Shown here: positions 24,101 through 32,819 of the stretch, piece after piece
Numbering within the stretch: position 1 is the stretch's first letter
How the letters are laid out: each line of letters begins with the position of its first letter
From: Aedes albopictus
Lineage: Eukaryota > Arthropoda > Insecta > Diptera > Culicidae
Assembly: GCF_035046485.1 (NCBI RefSeq)
Contig: NC_085137.1
Coordinates: forward strand, 254,904,733 to 254,968,732
Reading direction: 5' to 3'
Length of the DNA stretch: 64,000 nucleotides
Notes under the pieces: model-generated
Database searches by the model: none
Told to the model about the DNA's origin: nothing
What the model saw: only the letters and a program-made list of their open reading frames with translations
Program-made: the position numbers and the translations under genes

Positions 24101-27100
24101 AACTTATTATGCAGCAAAAATTCAAAAAAAAATAATAGAATTTGGAAAAATATGAAAAATATATGATTTCGGTTCTACCCAAGACTTTACCATTTTAAAC
24201 AACAGCTTCATCATCAGAATAGAAGTAGTTAAGTGTAATTCAACGATTGTTCACTTGAGACGTCGATTTTTACTTCGCTTTTGTGTAAATTTCGACTTAG
24301 GCAGAAAAAAGCGAGATCAAACTATGAAGTTGTGTTTGTTTACTCTCATAGGTCTCACTTGCCCCAGATGCTGAAATGCACTGGAGCAAGTGAGAGCAGT
24401 TAACTAAAGGTAATAAATAAAAATAAATTACAGCTTTTTCGCTTAAAATTATTTGCAAGCACTCCAAAGATTATCCTGAAACCGAAAAAGTTTTACTTTA
24501 TTTGTTTTGTTATTTTTAATCGACGAATGTAGTAGAGTACGTTAATCTCACTTAGTGAATTGAAAATTATATATGATCAACAATAACATAAATGGTCTCT
24601 TTATGGTGAGAACAATAGCAATTTTTGCATTCAAGGTATCCGTTGGTGTGATACCTATGTTTTCTATGAAGAATGTTTGCCTTAAAACTAAAAAATAAAA
24701 AAAAATATAGCTGTAGGTCTCACTTGCCCCGAATTCTCACTTGCCCCGGGGTACCTTAACAATTTCTCATAACGCTTTTTCGCCAAGGAAAGTACCCCAT
24801 TTACCCTATCCAATTTCCAACTCCAGATATCTATGAAGTGGGCCAAGTTCTTGGACATATTCTGAGTAGATATCTAATCAACATTTCCTCCCCATCTCCG
24901 CTGATCGTAAGGACCTGGCCAGGTGTCGAGAGTTCGTTAAATGAAAGGTTTGTCAAGTCCCAGGCAACTTTTCTAGCGCATTAAAAGTCTCTATCGACAG
25001 CCACCCCAGGATGTGTACGGTCGGCTATGCTATGCTATGCTATTTCTTCACAGATTCCATAGAAGATTCTTCTGTGGATTTTACTACATACTATACTAAG
25101 GAAATCTGTAGGTAATTTTTATGAGATCCCATCAGAGAGTCTTTCATGAGCAGTTTTTTTAAATTCGCTGTAATTTACAGTGTTGTACTTACTCTTCAGA
25201 ATTTTATTTGAATTTTACTTAAAGCTTCTCCAAAATTCTGTACAGAAGCGGATAGGCACAATATCACTACTCAATCAAAGTGCAAATTTTCGGTAATACC
25301 AATCAGTGTGGTCAGTTATGAATTTCAAATAACTCAACGTACATATTATCAACCCCTTAATGCTAGAACTAGGTAACTGGTTTTGCGAAATCGCAAGTAA
25401 TTTGTTTATATCTGAACGTACACCACAATAAACACAAGTTTGCCAATTGAAAATCTGAAAACACATATTAATTCAACTTTTAAGACCAACAAAGAGTTTG
25501 CCAGGATAAGTTTTACCAGAAATTTTTATCTGCACTTTCCAAAACGAGTTACCTAGTTCTAGCATTAAGGGGGCGATATGAACAGATGGGTAAATTATTG
25601 GTTAAATTGGGAAAAAAATCCACAGCTCAGGTGAGATTTGAACTCACGACCCTAGACAAGTGCAATATCACTGTTTTTCAAGAATTTTCTCCTTGACTTC
25701 TGCCAAAGGGATTAAATTTAAGGGATCTGGCAGAAATATATGAAGAGTTCCACTAAGAATGTCACCGGAATCCCTCCAGAAACTGACACATTTTTTTTTC
25801 AAACGTGAAAATCTCTTCGCCGTAAGTAACCTCTGCAGGTTTACTGAGTTCGCCAGGAATTCCGATTTTCCTAACAAAACTCAAAAAGTCCATCGTGAAA
25901 TCTTGCAGAAATCTGAAAATTTCGCCTAAGCAGTATATTCTGATTTTTTTTACATGAATTTATCAAGATCCAACAGAAACTACTAAAATTCCTGAGAGGC
26001 TGCCTTTCTAAAAAACATATTCAACCGGCAACTCTGTTAATGTTGCTATCATTCTATTCAGAACTTGCTTGACACTTATGAAGTACAGATAGACACCATA
26101 AAGATTTTTCCCGGTGCCTTTTACAATTTCCCGTGTTTTTCCCGGTGGTTTCGAATTCCCGGGGTTTTCCCGGTTTTCTCGTATTTCCCGGATGGATGGA
26201 CACCCTGTTGTCTAGCTAAATTCTTATATCAATCCTTTGAAAAATCAAAAGAAGCCGTTCATAAACCACGTAGATTTTTGTGGGGTGGGAGAGGGAGGTT
26301 TTGTTCTGGCCAAAGTGTACGCTCCACATGTTTTTCCAATTTTGATATGGACAAGTCTACTATCTCTGAAAACTCGTCTACAAACCCGCGTGGAATTCAA
26401 GGAAAAATTCCGGTTTTTTATAACAGTCCCAGAAAGAGTGATTTGTAAAAATGAGAGAAATTCTAAAACAATTCGAAATTTCGTGAACTTGTAGAAATGC
26501 TTAAATACAAGAAAACATTTAATTGTCCTTAAAAATTTAAGCGCCAATTATTTTACCTCCGCTAACTCGTTGGTTTACCCATAGTAAACCTAAACGAAGG
26601 TGAAAAAATCGACCCTAAGAGTTAGGTACCAAATAAGTTCAGGGGAGTGCCTAGAACAATCACTTACTTGTGCTGCACCAAATGCAGGCAGTGCTCCGGA
26701 ATGGGTAGCGCTGAGGCCGCTTCGATAATGATCGGTCCCAGCGACAGGCAGCCCACCTCGAGCCACGGTTCCGTCGAGTCCATGTCCTTCTGGCTGTTCC
26801 GGTTGGTCGAGTGGATCGAGGCGTAAATTTCCTCCTTCTCGCGCCGGAAGTGGTCCGACTCGTGGCTCCTCCGGTTCGGCAGCGACCCATACTGGTCCTC
26901 TTTGGAATCGCGCCGGTGGCCGTGGTACGATGGCATTTGCTGTTGCTGGTGTGATTCGGACATCTTTGGTTTCGGTTTGGTGCTGGGCGGGTCGTCGGCC
27001 CGTTTGTAGAGCGGGTTCGTGTCATCCTTCGGGTCTGATTCGTGCTTTAGGGAGTTTTGGTGACGGATCTTGGCCGATCGGTTGCTCCCGGTTGTATTGG

Positions 27101-28239
27101 TGTTACTGTGGGAGTTTCCGTTGCTATGACTGAAGTGCCCCCCGGTTGAAACAAACTGTCGCAGGAGAATGGTCGGAATTAATCCCGTGACGCCAGATTT
27201 TACCTGTTGGCCGTGGAGGTTGCAGGTGGCAATCCGGATGGGGGAGATCCATGTGTGCATTGCTGTGCCGTTTTCGATGAGATAGAAATCTACCGCGTCG
27301 ATGGCCACTCGGGTCATTCGATACTTGATATCCTCGGTCGAAGGGCAGCGATATTTGGCATCTTCCTTGGTATGAGGGCACACGTTGGTAGGGATCCCAT
27401 GATGGCAATATCGAATTGTTTTCGGCGATTTGAGTTCGTTTTCCGAATCCATGGTGAGGAAGGCCAAGGTCTCCAAACCCGTTACCACATTGCACAACTG
27501 AGGCAAGGTCATTTTACCAGATAGCTTCCCAAGTTGGACCTCCAGTAGCCAAGCATATTCCAAAGTTTCCTCATCTAGCTGACGACCTTCGTTGCTGAAC
27601 ATGGCATGCCCTCGAACCTGCACAGCGGACAGCAGTAAGTGTCCTTGCTTCAGATGCTTATCCTTCGATGGCCTTATCGAATTGTCCGATGAAATCAGGA
27701 ACGATGGACTCACTAGAACCTGGAGCTCCGTTTCGTGGAACCGTTTCTTCATCTCAAACCCTAGTCTCTCGATCAGAACCACCGGACATGGGGGATCGTT
27801 CTCGTTGCAATTTTTAATCACGTGCGCCTGCAGATCATGTATTGTAACATTCACTATTACCTCCAGCGGCCGGTAAAGCCGAGGATCAAACCGTTTCGGT
27901 TTCTCGTCAGCGTTACAGCTCGTCTCCGAAACCGATTTGTTCGGATCGTCCTTGGAGCTTGTCGATTTGGCAGTGGTTCCGCTGCGACCGGCCGTACTGG
28001 ATTTTGAATTTGAGTTTTCCATGTCCGTAAAGGATTGATCCTCGCCAAAGATGTTCTCCTTCAGATGAATAAAATTCCTCAGAATAGCACCGTATGCGAG
28101 CATTACGGAGGATCCAATCTCAACGTCAACCGAAACCTGCGAAAAGAAATAAGTTGTAGAAAAAGCGAAAGTGTAATTTTTTTGTTGTCAGCACTCACCT
28201 GATCCGGTGGCAAACTGGTCGGATCGAACCGCGGTTGTC
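15127..28239 (-). CDS. tweek: tweek / KIAA1109 (BLTP1) bridge-like lipid-transfer protein, five internal exons
   Basis: Exons on the minus strand: 28239-28199 (cut by the gap), 28136-26668, 16774-16217, 16148-15560 and 15417-15127. All visible introns are GT-AG (donors gtgagt, gtaagt) and phases match across every junction (0, 2, 2, 0). The second exon has RPLEVIVNV, CPVVLIERLGFEMKK, VRGHAMFS and KYRMTRVAIDAVD; the third has KLWFLWANT and CGCVGGCAFFG. This wording is that of the animal KIAA1109/tweek family, very long proteins with a hydrophobic groove that carry lipid between membranes; fly tweek acts in synaptic vesicle recycling. The last two exons are Ser-rich and less conserved, but the 97-codon exon at 15417-15127 is open and properly spliced. 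These exons cover only part of the protein. The start and the C-terminal exons are not visible. Confidence 0.93.
16842..18328. mobile_element. 1.49-kb foldback element with TA duplication, copy 1
   Basis: It lies in the long tweek intron. Ends are CACTCAGTAGC and GCTACTGAGTG, each flanked by TA (16840-16841, 18329-18330). The two arms are inverted repeats of roughly 650-700 bases around a short centre near 17530, so the whole element could fold into one hairpin. Termini and TA suggest a Tc1/mariner-type non-autonomous element. The right arm carries the 76-bp insertion at 17879-17954. No ORF of note. Confidence 0.9.
17879..17954. mobile_element. 76-bp hairpin element, copy 2
   Basis: Inverted ends ctgcccatgatcgcatat and ttatgcgatcataggcag. 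CATA flanks both sides (17875-17878, 17955-17958). The left arm of the foldback element supplies the empty site (cacccatattggt, seen inverted near 17205-17220), so this is a true insertion. Same length and core as copy 1. Confidence 0.92.
19184..21174. repeat. 2-kb segment with CCCGTAACGT inverted ends
   Basis: cccgtaacgtgggtagatc at 19184 matches inverted gatctacctacgttacggg ending at 21174, and similarity continues inward for about 60 bases (agatctaccaaa / tttggtagatct). No target duplication is visible. The interior has no convincing gene; an open frame at 20653-21042 lacks recognisable features. Confidence 0.6.
21175..21413 (-). repeat. Inverted LOA-type 5' UTR
   Basis: Its minus-strand sequence starts gtcggctgttcgggtccg at 21413 and follows the 5' UTR of the LOA element at 2975 for over 150 bases, with scattered differences and a variable stretch. 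It sits inside a plus-oriented LINE block, so this part is inverted relative to the tail. Confidence 0.8.
21526..23023 (+). mobile_element. 1.5-kb gag-only non-LTR-type element
   Basis: TAAGCAGTCTAAT occurs at 21513-21525 and 23024-23036, a perfect 13-bp target duplication. The element starts cagttgcttttgtgctg and ends in a run of nine A after aaataaatggattg. Its only ORF is the gag-like gene at 21672-22619. There is no room for a polymerase, so it must borrow one. Confidence 0.88.
21672..22619 (+). CDS. Gag-like zinc-knuckle protein of the gag-only element (315 aa)
   Basis: The frame is intact from ATG to TAA. Residues 75-160 contain a pattern like the RNA-binding domain of LINE ORF1 proteins (VYTRLFDLPPEV, LSEYGKVGKV, GVRGVYVKL). 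One CCHC knuckle follows near residue 177 (CFLCNKEGHFKANC). A lysine-rich stretch and a charged Glu/Lys/Arg/Gln helix, probably a coiled coil, make up residues 240-290. A role in binding element RNA is inferred from this layout. The reading frame has no damage although the element has no polymerase. I cannot assign a named family. Confidence 0.85.
   Translation: MEVFSNTLQFRFPTGSLPPSWMEIAEFTKRIHTDVLQMEVVYKFPPQRSLCVKYKSREAMKETLGRNIRAIKFHYTDGRIIEVDVSVAGSNVVYTRLFDLPPEVHDDVLVSALSEYGKVGKVVHEKFPAGLGLDHLYTGVRGVYVKLEIGKEIPPYLEVMTWKVRVFYDGLKEKCFLCNKEGHFKANCPMRKTKTPKQKKKQQPVSYAGIVESGTAALSDDVVIIEEEIISEEAIQQTNAGVSVHQEMEQQRKIRDEAEEQRKRQEKAQAELIKWTTSVIEAVNKQEATERRAQFAAAGSTSTEMLRPKKTARKS
23424..24756. mobile_element. 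1.33-kb TA-flanked element with GGGGCAAGTG motifs
   Basis: Ends aggtaccgcggggcaagtg and cacttgccccggggtacct are inverted; TA flanks both sides (23422-23423, 24757-24758). The motif ggggcaagtg/cacttgcccc recurs inside near 23645, 24358, 24718 and 24738. AT-rich interior without a gene. Confidence 0.85.
26207..26667. other. Rest of the tweek intron with a MITE fragment
   Basis: About 26256-26360 (gccgttcataaaccacgtag, then ggggtggg and cgctccacatg) is a truncated relative of the MITE at 41315-41499. Nothing else recognised before the tweek splice donor at 26666-26667. Confidence 0.6.
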
Positions 28240-28739
28240 NNNNNNNNNNNNNNNNNNNNNNNNNNNNNNNNNNNNNNNNNNNNNNNNNNNNNNNNNNNNN
28301 NNNNNNNNNNNNNNNNNNNNNNNNNNNNNNNNNNNNNNNNNNNNNNNNNNNNNNNNNNNNNNNNNNNNNNNNNNNNNNNNNNNNNNNNNNNNNNNNNNNN
28401 NNNNNNNNNNNNNNNNNNNNNNNNNNNNNNNNNNNNNNNNNNNNNNNNNNNNNNNNNNNNNNNNNNNNNNNNNNNNNNNNNNNNNNNNNNNNNNNNNNNN
28501 NNNNNNNNNNNNNNNNNNNNNNNNNNNNNNNNNNNNNNNNNNNNNNNNNNNNNNNNNNNNNNNNNNNNNNNNNNNNNNNNNNNNNNNNNNNNNNNNNNNN
28601 NNNNNNNNNNNNNNNNNNNNNNNNNNNNNNNNNNNNNNNNNNNNNNNNNNNNNNNNNNNNNNNNNNNNNNNNNNNNNNNNNNNNNNNNNNNNNNNNNNNN
28701 NNNNNNNNNNNNNNNNNNNNNNNNNNNNNNNNNNNNNNN
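28240..28739. other. Assembly gap (500 N)
   Basis: Exactly 500 N, the usual placeholder for an unknown distance. A tweek exon enters it from the left (28199-28239), and the 5' side of the gypsy element is expected at its right. Confidence 1.
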
Positions 28740-28960
28740 TCTGACAAAAAAAAAACCGTTGACGAATTTGCTAGCGGAATATCAACTGACGTCTAAGGGC
28801 GCAGCCTAAAATCACGGCCGGCTTCGCCTACCACACTAATACCAACACGAGCCGTCAAGTGACACTTGTTTCGGAGAGTTTCGCGGCGGAGCAACTACGG
28901 CGGCCCGAGACGGACGCGTGTGCGGTTAAGTGCAATATTCCGAACGGCCGAAACACTACA

Positions 28961-31310
28961 TTGGCAGACGAGGAAAATTCCGAACAATTTCGTCGCGGTA
29001 GCTGTGGTAAAAGGGTGGAAACCCGGAAGCTGTTGATTTCGAGGTTGATTTGATCAGTTTTGTGGAAGTTTTGGGTCAAAAGAAACTTGTCAAGTGAAAA
29101 GGAAAAGCGGTAGGTGGGATAGTGCAAAAGAATTTAAAAGGAAAAATAGTCTTCGAAGTGCATTATTCTGGAAAGCGTGGTTTTGATGCATGAAATGATG
29201 CCAAGAGTGTGATAGCAGAAAATGGCGTGAAACATGTGGTTGGTTTGCAAGAAAAATAAAATGGCGTCTTCGTTCATTGGAACATGGGGAGAGAAAGAGA
29301 GGCATCAAGTTTGTATAGAAAATGAGAAGCGTGATGGTGTTGGTGAACGTTTTCAAATAAACAGGGTAATGTATTACTTAGATTGTATTACCAAGTGCTA
29401 GTATTGGTTCAAAAAAGGTATATTCTGTGTTAGGTCGTCACGTACACCAAAAGAAAAACAGTGGTAGTGGTTGCGGAAAAGCTTTACTACAAACGGTAAT
29501 GAAATGAAAAGAAAGCTATTTGGGCTCGTGTTAGTGTTGGTGAACTGGATTCCACGATGATTGTTGGTGCTTGGATTGTTGTTTTGAGTGGCGGAAAAAA
29601 ATAAAATGGCGTCATTGGAAATTATTGAAAGTGGAGAAGAAACGATGAATATTGCTATTAATGCCAGAAAGAAGTTGGGGAAAGATAGATGCATGTGAAA
29701 ATATTGATGGCTTTTAGCAACTTCAAGTGCATGTGTATTAAACTATTATGAAAGATAGATGGAATAGAAATCAAAATCATATTGATAGAAAAGTTATTTG
29801 AGTTGATGAATTTGGGAAAGGGTACATGGTGAAATTACAACCATCGACAGCATCTGTTATACAACACTACTAGAGAAATACGATGGATAATCCGTATTTA
29901 CAAATTACGGATCTGATAACGTAAGCCAATGCTGGCAGGGTAAGTCCACAACAATATTTATTCATATGGCGTAAAAAAATCGAAAATGGAAGATTTTGGT
30001 GCAATTATTCAGAAGGTAATTGGCCTCCTAAAGTGAGGTTAAGTTTTGTGAAATCACATTTCGTACTTTAGTGATTGAGTCGTTCCAGATAAAATTTAAT
30101 GTGGGATCGGGGTAGAAAAAAATCATTTTATCGATAAATGTACCAAAAAAAATTTATGATTAAACTGATGGGGAACTGGTATTTCCCTTTCAAACTTCCT
30201 AATTTTCACGACATAACCTCTACCTTCAACCGCCAATAGAAAAATGAGAGAACTTTGAATGGTTTTGAGTCATGGGCCGAGAGCCGGATTCTCAAATTAT
30301 GAATTGTTGTTCGATTATTGCATCAGTTAAGGTGAAATGGGACGAGATCCGGATTCACCAGGTTCAGAATCTAATTGCTGCCCTGATAAAAAAAAATCCC
30401 AATAAAATCACCATAAATTGAATAATAGTTAACTTAACATAACAACCCCCATTTTTTATTGTTAAAGTGACATTTACATTACATGCTGTGGTGGAAAACC
30501 ATAGGGTCTTTTGGTACTCTATCGTTTTAAACAAATGAATTATTGGTAAATACCATTCATTGCAGCGTGTTGTAACAAGACATTCTATTGTATCTCTATG
30601 ATCTTTTTTTATCAGGGTTAGCATTCGTAGGAATAGTATTGAGTCATGGGCCGAGCGCCGGATTCTCAAATTATGAATAGTTGAAATCATCAGAGTGAAA
30701 TGGGACGCGATCCGGATTCACCAGGTTTAAAAGCAAATGTCTTAGTGTGGTGTTGGTGTTGAGTCATGGGCTGAGAGCCGGATTCTCAAATGATGAAAAG
30801 TTGCAATGATTAAGGTGAAATGAGCAGTGCTATCTACCCATCTGTTTGTGTTTGAGTTCTAGTCAAAATTTATTTCAACCTTCAAATCTTAATTTCCCAA
30901 ATTACCCGTATTTCAGATATAATGGGAAATAACAAGTTGAAAGGAAATGGTAAGGTTCCTAAAATTCTTAATAACAATGATTTCGATTTTCAGGTCAAGC
31001 ATAGTGGGGAAGCAATTTATTTAAAAATACATAAAGAGTGATTGATACACAAGTAATTTACGGAGTTAAAAAAAAGGGTTAGGATCATTAAAATAAAAAA
31101 AAACTTTTTTTTCTATGGATTAAATAAAAACGAGAACTGTTTGATTTTTTTCTCTAAAATTTGGTTACGTTAAAATTGATACTAATGATAAACAGGTATA
31201 TATGGCAAACCAATACCGAAAAGAAAAAAAATAGGCATTTTACGCTGATATTGGAATAATGCACTATCGAAGACTAAATAAAAGGGAATCAAATATAATT
31301 GGGGAGATAA
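28961..31310 (+). other. Gypsy 5' leader with repeated block
   Basis: No ORF of note. A block of about 80-95 bases beginning gagtcatgggc(c/t)gag occurs near 30269, 30643 and 30761; the first two end with gatccggattcaccaggtt. A MITE sits at 30381-30617. The phrase ataaaatggcgtc occurs twice, near 29257 and 29602. Confidence 0.75.
30381..30617. mobile_element. 237-bp MITE with CCCTGATAAAAAAA termini
   Basis: ccctgataaaaaaa at left and tttttttatcaggg at right. It separates two copies of the leader repeat. No clear target duplication. Non-coding. Confidence 0.7.
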
Positions 31311-32819
31311 TTGTTAAAAAAAAATCATCTTATAGATATGGAATCGTTCAGACCGGTTAAACAGTTCGACACCAAGGTGGATCAATCCCAGCTGGCAACG
31401 GAGTGGCGTAAGTGGAAGCGGAGCCTGGAGTACTACTTGGCCGCCAGTGGAATCACTGGCCAACGAGAGAAACGAAATCAGCTCTTGCACCTGGGAGGAC
31501 CCGACCTTCAGGACATTTTCGATAACCTGCCCGGAATTCATGACGTTCCGCATGTGTCTCCTGATCCACCATTCTACGACGTGGCCGTCCAACAGTTAGA
31601 TTCCCATTTCCAGCCATGTCGCCGGCGCACGTATGAAAGACACGTATTCCGCCAGATTTCTCAGCAGCAAGGAGAGCGCTTCGGAGATTTCGTCATGAAG
31701 CTGCGTGTACAAGCAAATCGGTGTGATTTTGATCAGGATGGAAGTTCGGTCATGGAAAGCATGATTATCGATCAAATAGCTGAGAAATGTCTTTCTTCAG
31801 CACTTCGAAAGAAAATCCTAGAGAAAGATCGGTCTCTTGATGAAGTGGTGGCTATAGGTAAAACAATAGAAGATGTCGAACAACAATGCAAGGAACTGGC
31901 TGCAAAAGAGGGGGTCGGCAGGTCTTCGTCGATCGTGAATAAGATAAATCGACAGCCCTTTCAGCCTTCGAGAACATCGTTCCAGACAACCTCACAGCGC
32001 GCCTTCAATCAGTCAGGACAATTTCGTCGGCGCAACACCTACGACCAACCCGGATACAGACCAGAAGTGATACGTAATTGGAGCAACCCCGACAATCAGC
32101 AACCATTCGTAACACCTGGAAGATATCGCCAAAATACCGACAACAGAATTTGTTTTGCGTGTGGCCGTCGAGGACATCGCAAGGGCAGTTCAGCTTGTAT
32201 CGCTCGTGATGCGCAATGCATCAAGTGTCGAACATTCGGTCATTTCGCTAAATGGTGCACAAAGAGGGTTAACGATGAACCAATACAAGACCTGGCTCCA
32301 ACAAAACGCATCAAGACGGTAGAGGAATCCTTTGAGAAGCGAAATTCCTTTGGAAATAACGAAATTATGGGACAGGATCAAGAGATTTGTTTCGTTATGG
32401 GAGGAAATGTATTCCGATTCAAAGTGGGCGGCATTGAGACCATAATGACAATCGACTCTGGAGCAGCGGCAAATATTATCGATCTTCATACTTGGGCAAC
32501 GCTACAAAGGTGCGGAGCTAAACTGGTCTACAGCCCTGACGTGGATCGGTCATTCAAAGCCTACGGTTCAGATTCTCCCCTGCGTATGATTGGAATGTTC
32601 GTAGCAGAAATAGAAGCAGTCGATAACAAGGTGGATGCGACATTCTACATTGCTGAAAATGGAACGCAAAGCCATCTTGGTGATGAAACGGCTAAAAAGC
32701 TCAAAGTGCTGAAGATAGGCTATAATGTTGGATCGCTGCAAGAGACTCCGACAATGTTTCCCAAGATCAAAGGTGTACTCGTAGAAATCCCCGTTAACCC
32801 CGACGTCAAACCTGTCTAA
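31311..32819 (+). CDS. Gypsy gag and protease
   Basis: 502 codons. A capsid-like region fills the first 200 residues. Two zinc knuckles follow near residue 281 (CFACGRRGHRKGSSAC) and residue 303 (CIKCRTFGHFAKWC). An aspartic protease has its active site in MTIDSGAAANI near residue 380. The frame ends in TAA at 32817-32819, but the same frame continues as polymerase without a gap. The TAA probably replaced a CAA codon. Confidence 0.92.
   Translation: MLKKNHLIDMESFRPVKQFDTKVDQSQLATEWRKWKRSLEYYLAASGITGQREKRNQLLHLGGPDLQDIFDNLPGIHDVPHVSPDPPFYDVAVQQLDSHFQPCRRRTYERHVFRQISQQQGERFGDFVMKLRVQANRCDFDQDGSSVMESMIIDQIAEKCLSSALRKKILEKDRSLDEVVAIGKTIEDVEQQCKELAAKEGVGRSSSIVNKINRQPFQPSRTSFQTTSQRAFNQSGQFRRRNTYDQPGYRPEVIRNWSNPDNQQPFVTPGRYRQNTDNRICFACGRRGHRKGSSACIARDAQCIKCRTFGHFAKWCTKRVNDEPIQDLAPTKRIKTVEESFEKRNSFGNNEIMGQDQEICFVMGGNVFRFKVGGIETIMTIDSGAAANIIDLHTWATLQRCGAKLVYSPDVDRSFKAYGSDSPLRMIGMFVAEIEAVDNKVDATFYIAENGTQSHLGDETAKKLKVLKIGYNVGSLQETPTMFPKIKGVLVEIPVNPDVKPV

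Larger units (their letters stand above)
19181..25041 (+). mobile_element. 5.9-kb nested block ending in a (TATGC)n tail, bounded by a 21-bp duplication
   Basis: ATTTCTTCACAGATTC-T/C-ATAG occurs at 19160-19180 and 25042-25062 with one mismatch. The right end is a ctatgctatgctatgct tail, typical of a non-LTR 3' terminus on the plus strand. The 3' UTR-like part covers about 21414-21525, 23037-23423 and 24759-25041; the rest is later insertions and an inverted 5' part. No reverse transcriptase remains. Confidence 0.7.
18373..26206. mobile_element. Large hAT-like inverted-repeat element in the tweek intron, heavily nested
   Basis: The left end CAGGGTGTCCATTC and the right end ATGGACACCCTG are inverted. 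GTTGTCTA is found at 18365-18372 and 26207-26214, a 7-8 bp duplication. Short TIRs beginning CAGGG with 8-bp duplications suggest hAT. Cccgg-rich motifs follow both termini. Without its nested block (19181-25041) the element is about 2 kb and non-coding, made partly of degenerate gaattcctcc-like sequence. I see no transposase. Confidence 0.75.

Noticed and set aside
25620..25680. tRNA gene (gatttgaactcacgaccct)
   Set aside because: Only a T-arm-like piece on the minus strand; no acceptor or anticodon stem could be built.
28103..28809. Long open frames made mostly of X residues
   Set aside because: They run through the 500-N gap; only 28199-28239 is real coding sequence (tweek exon).
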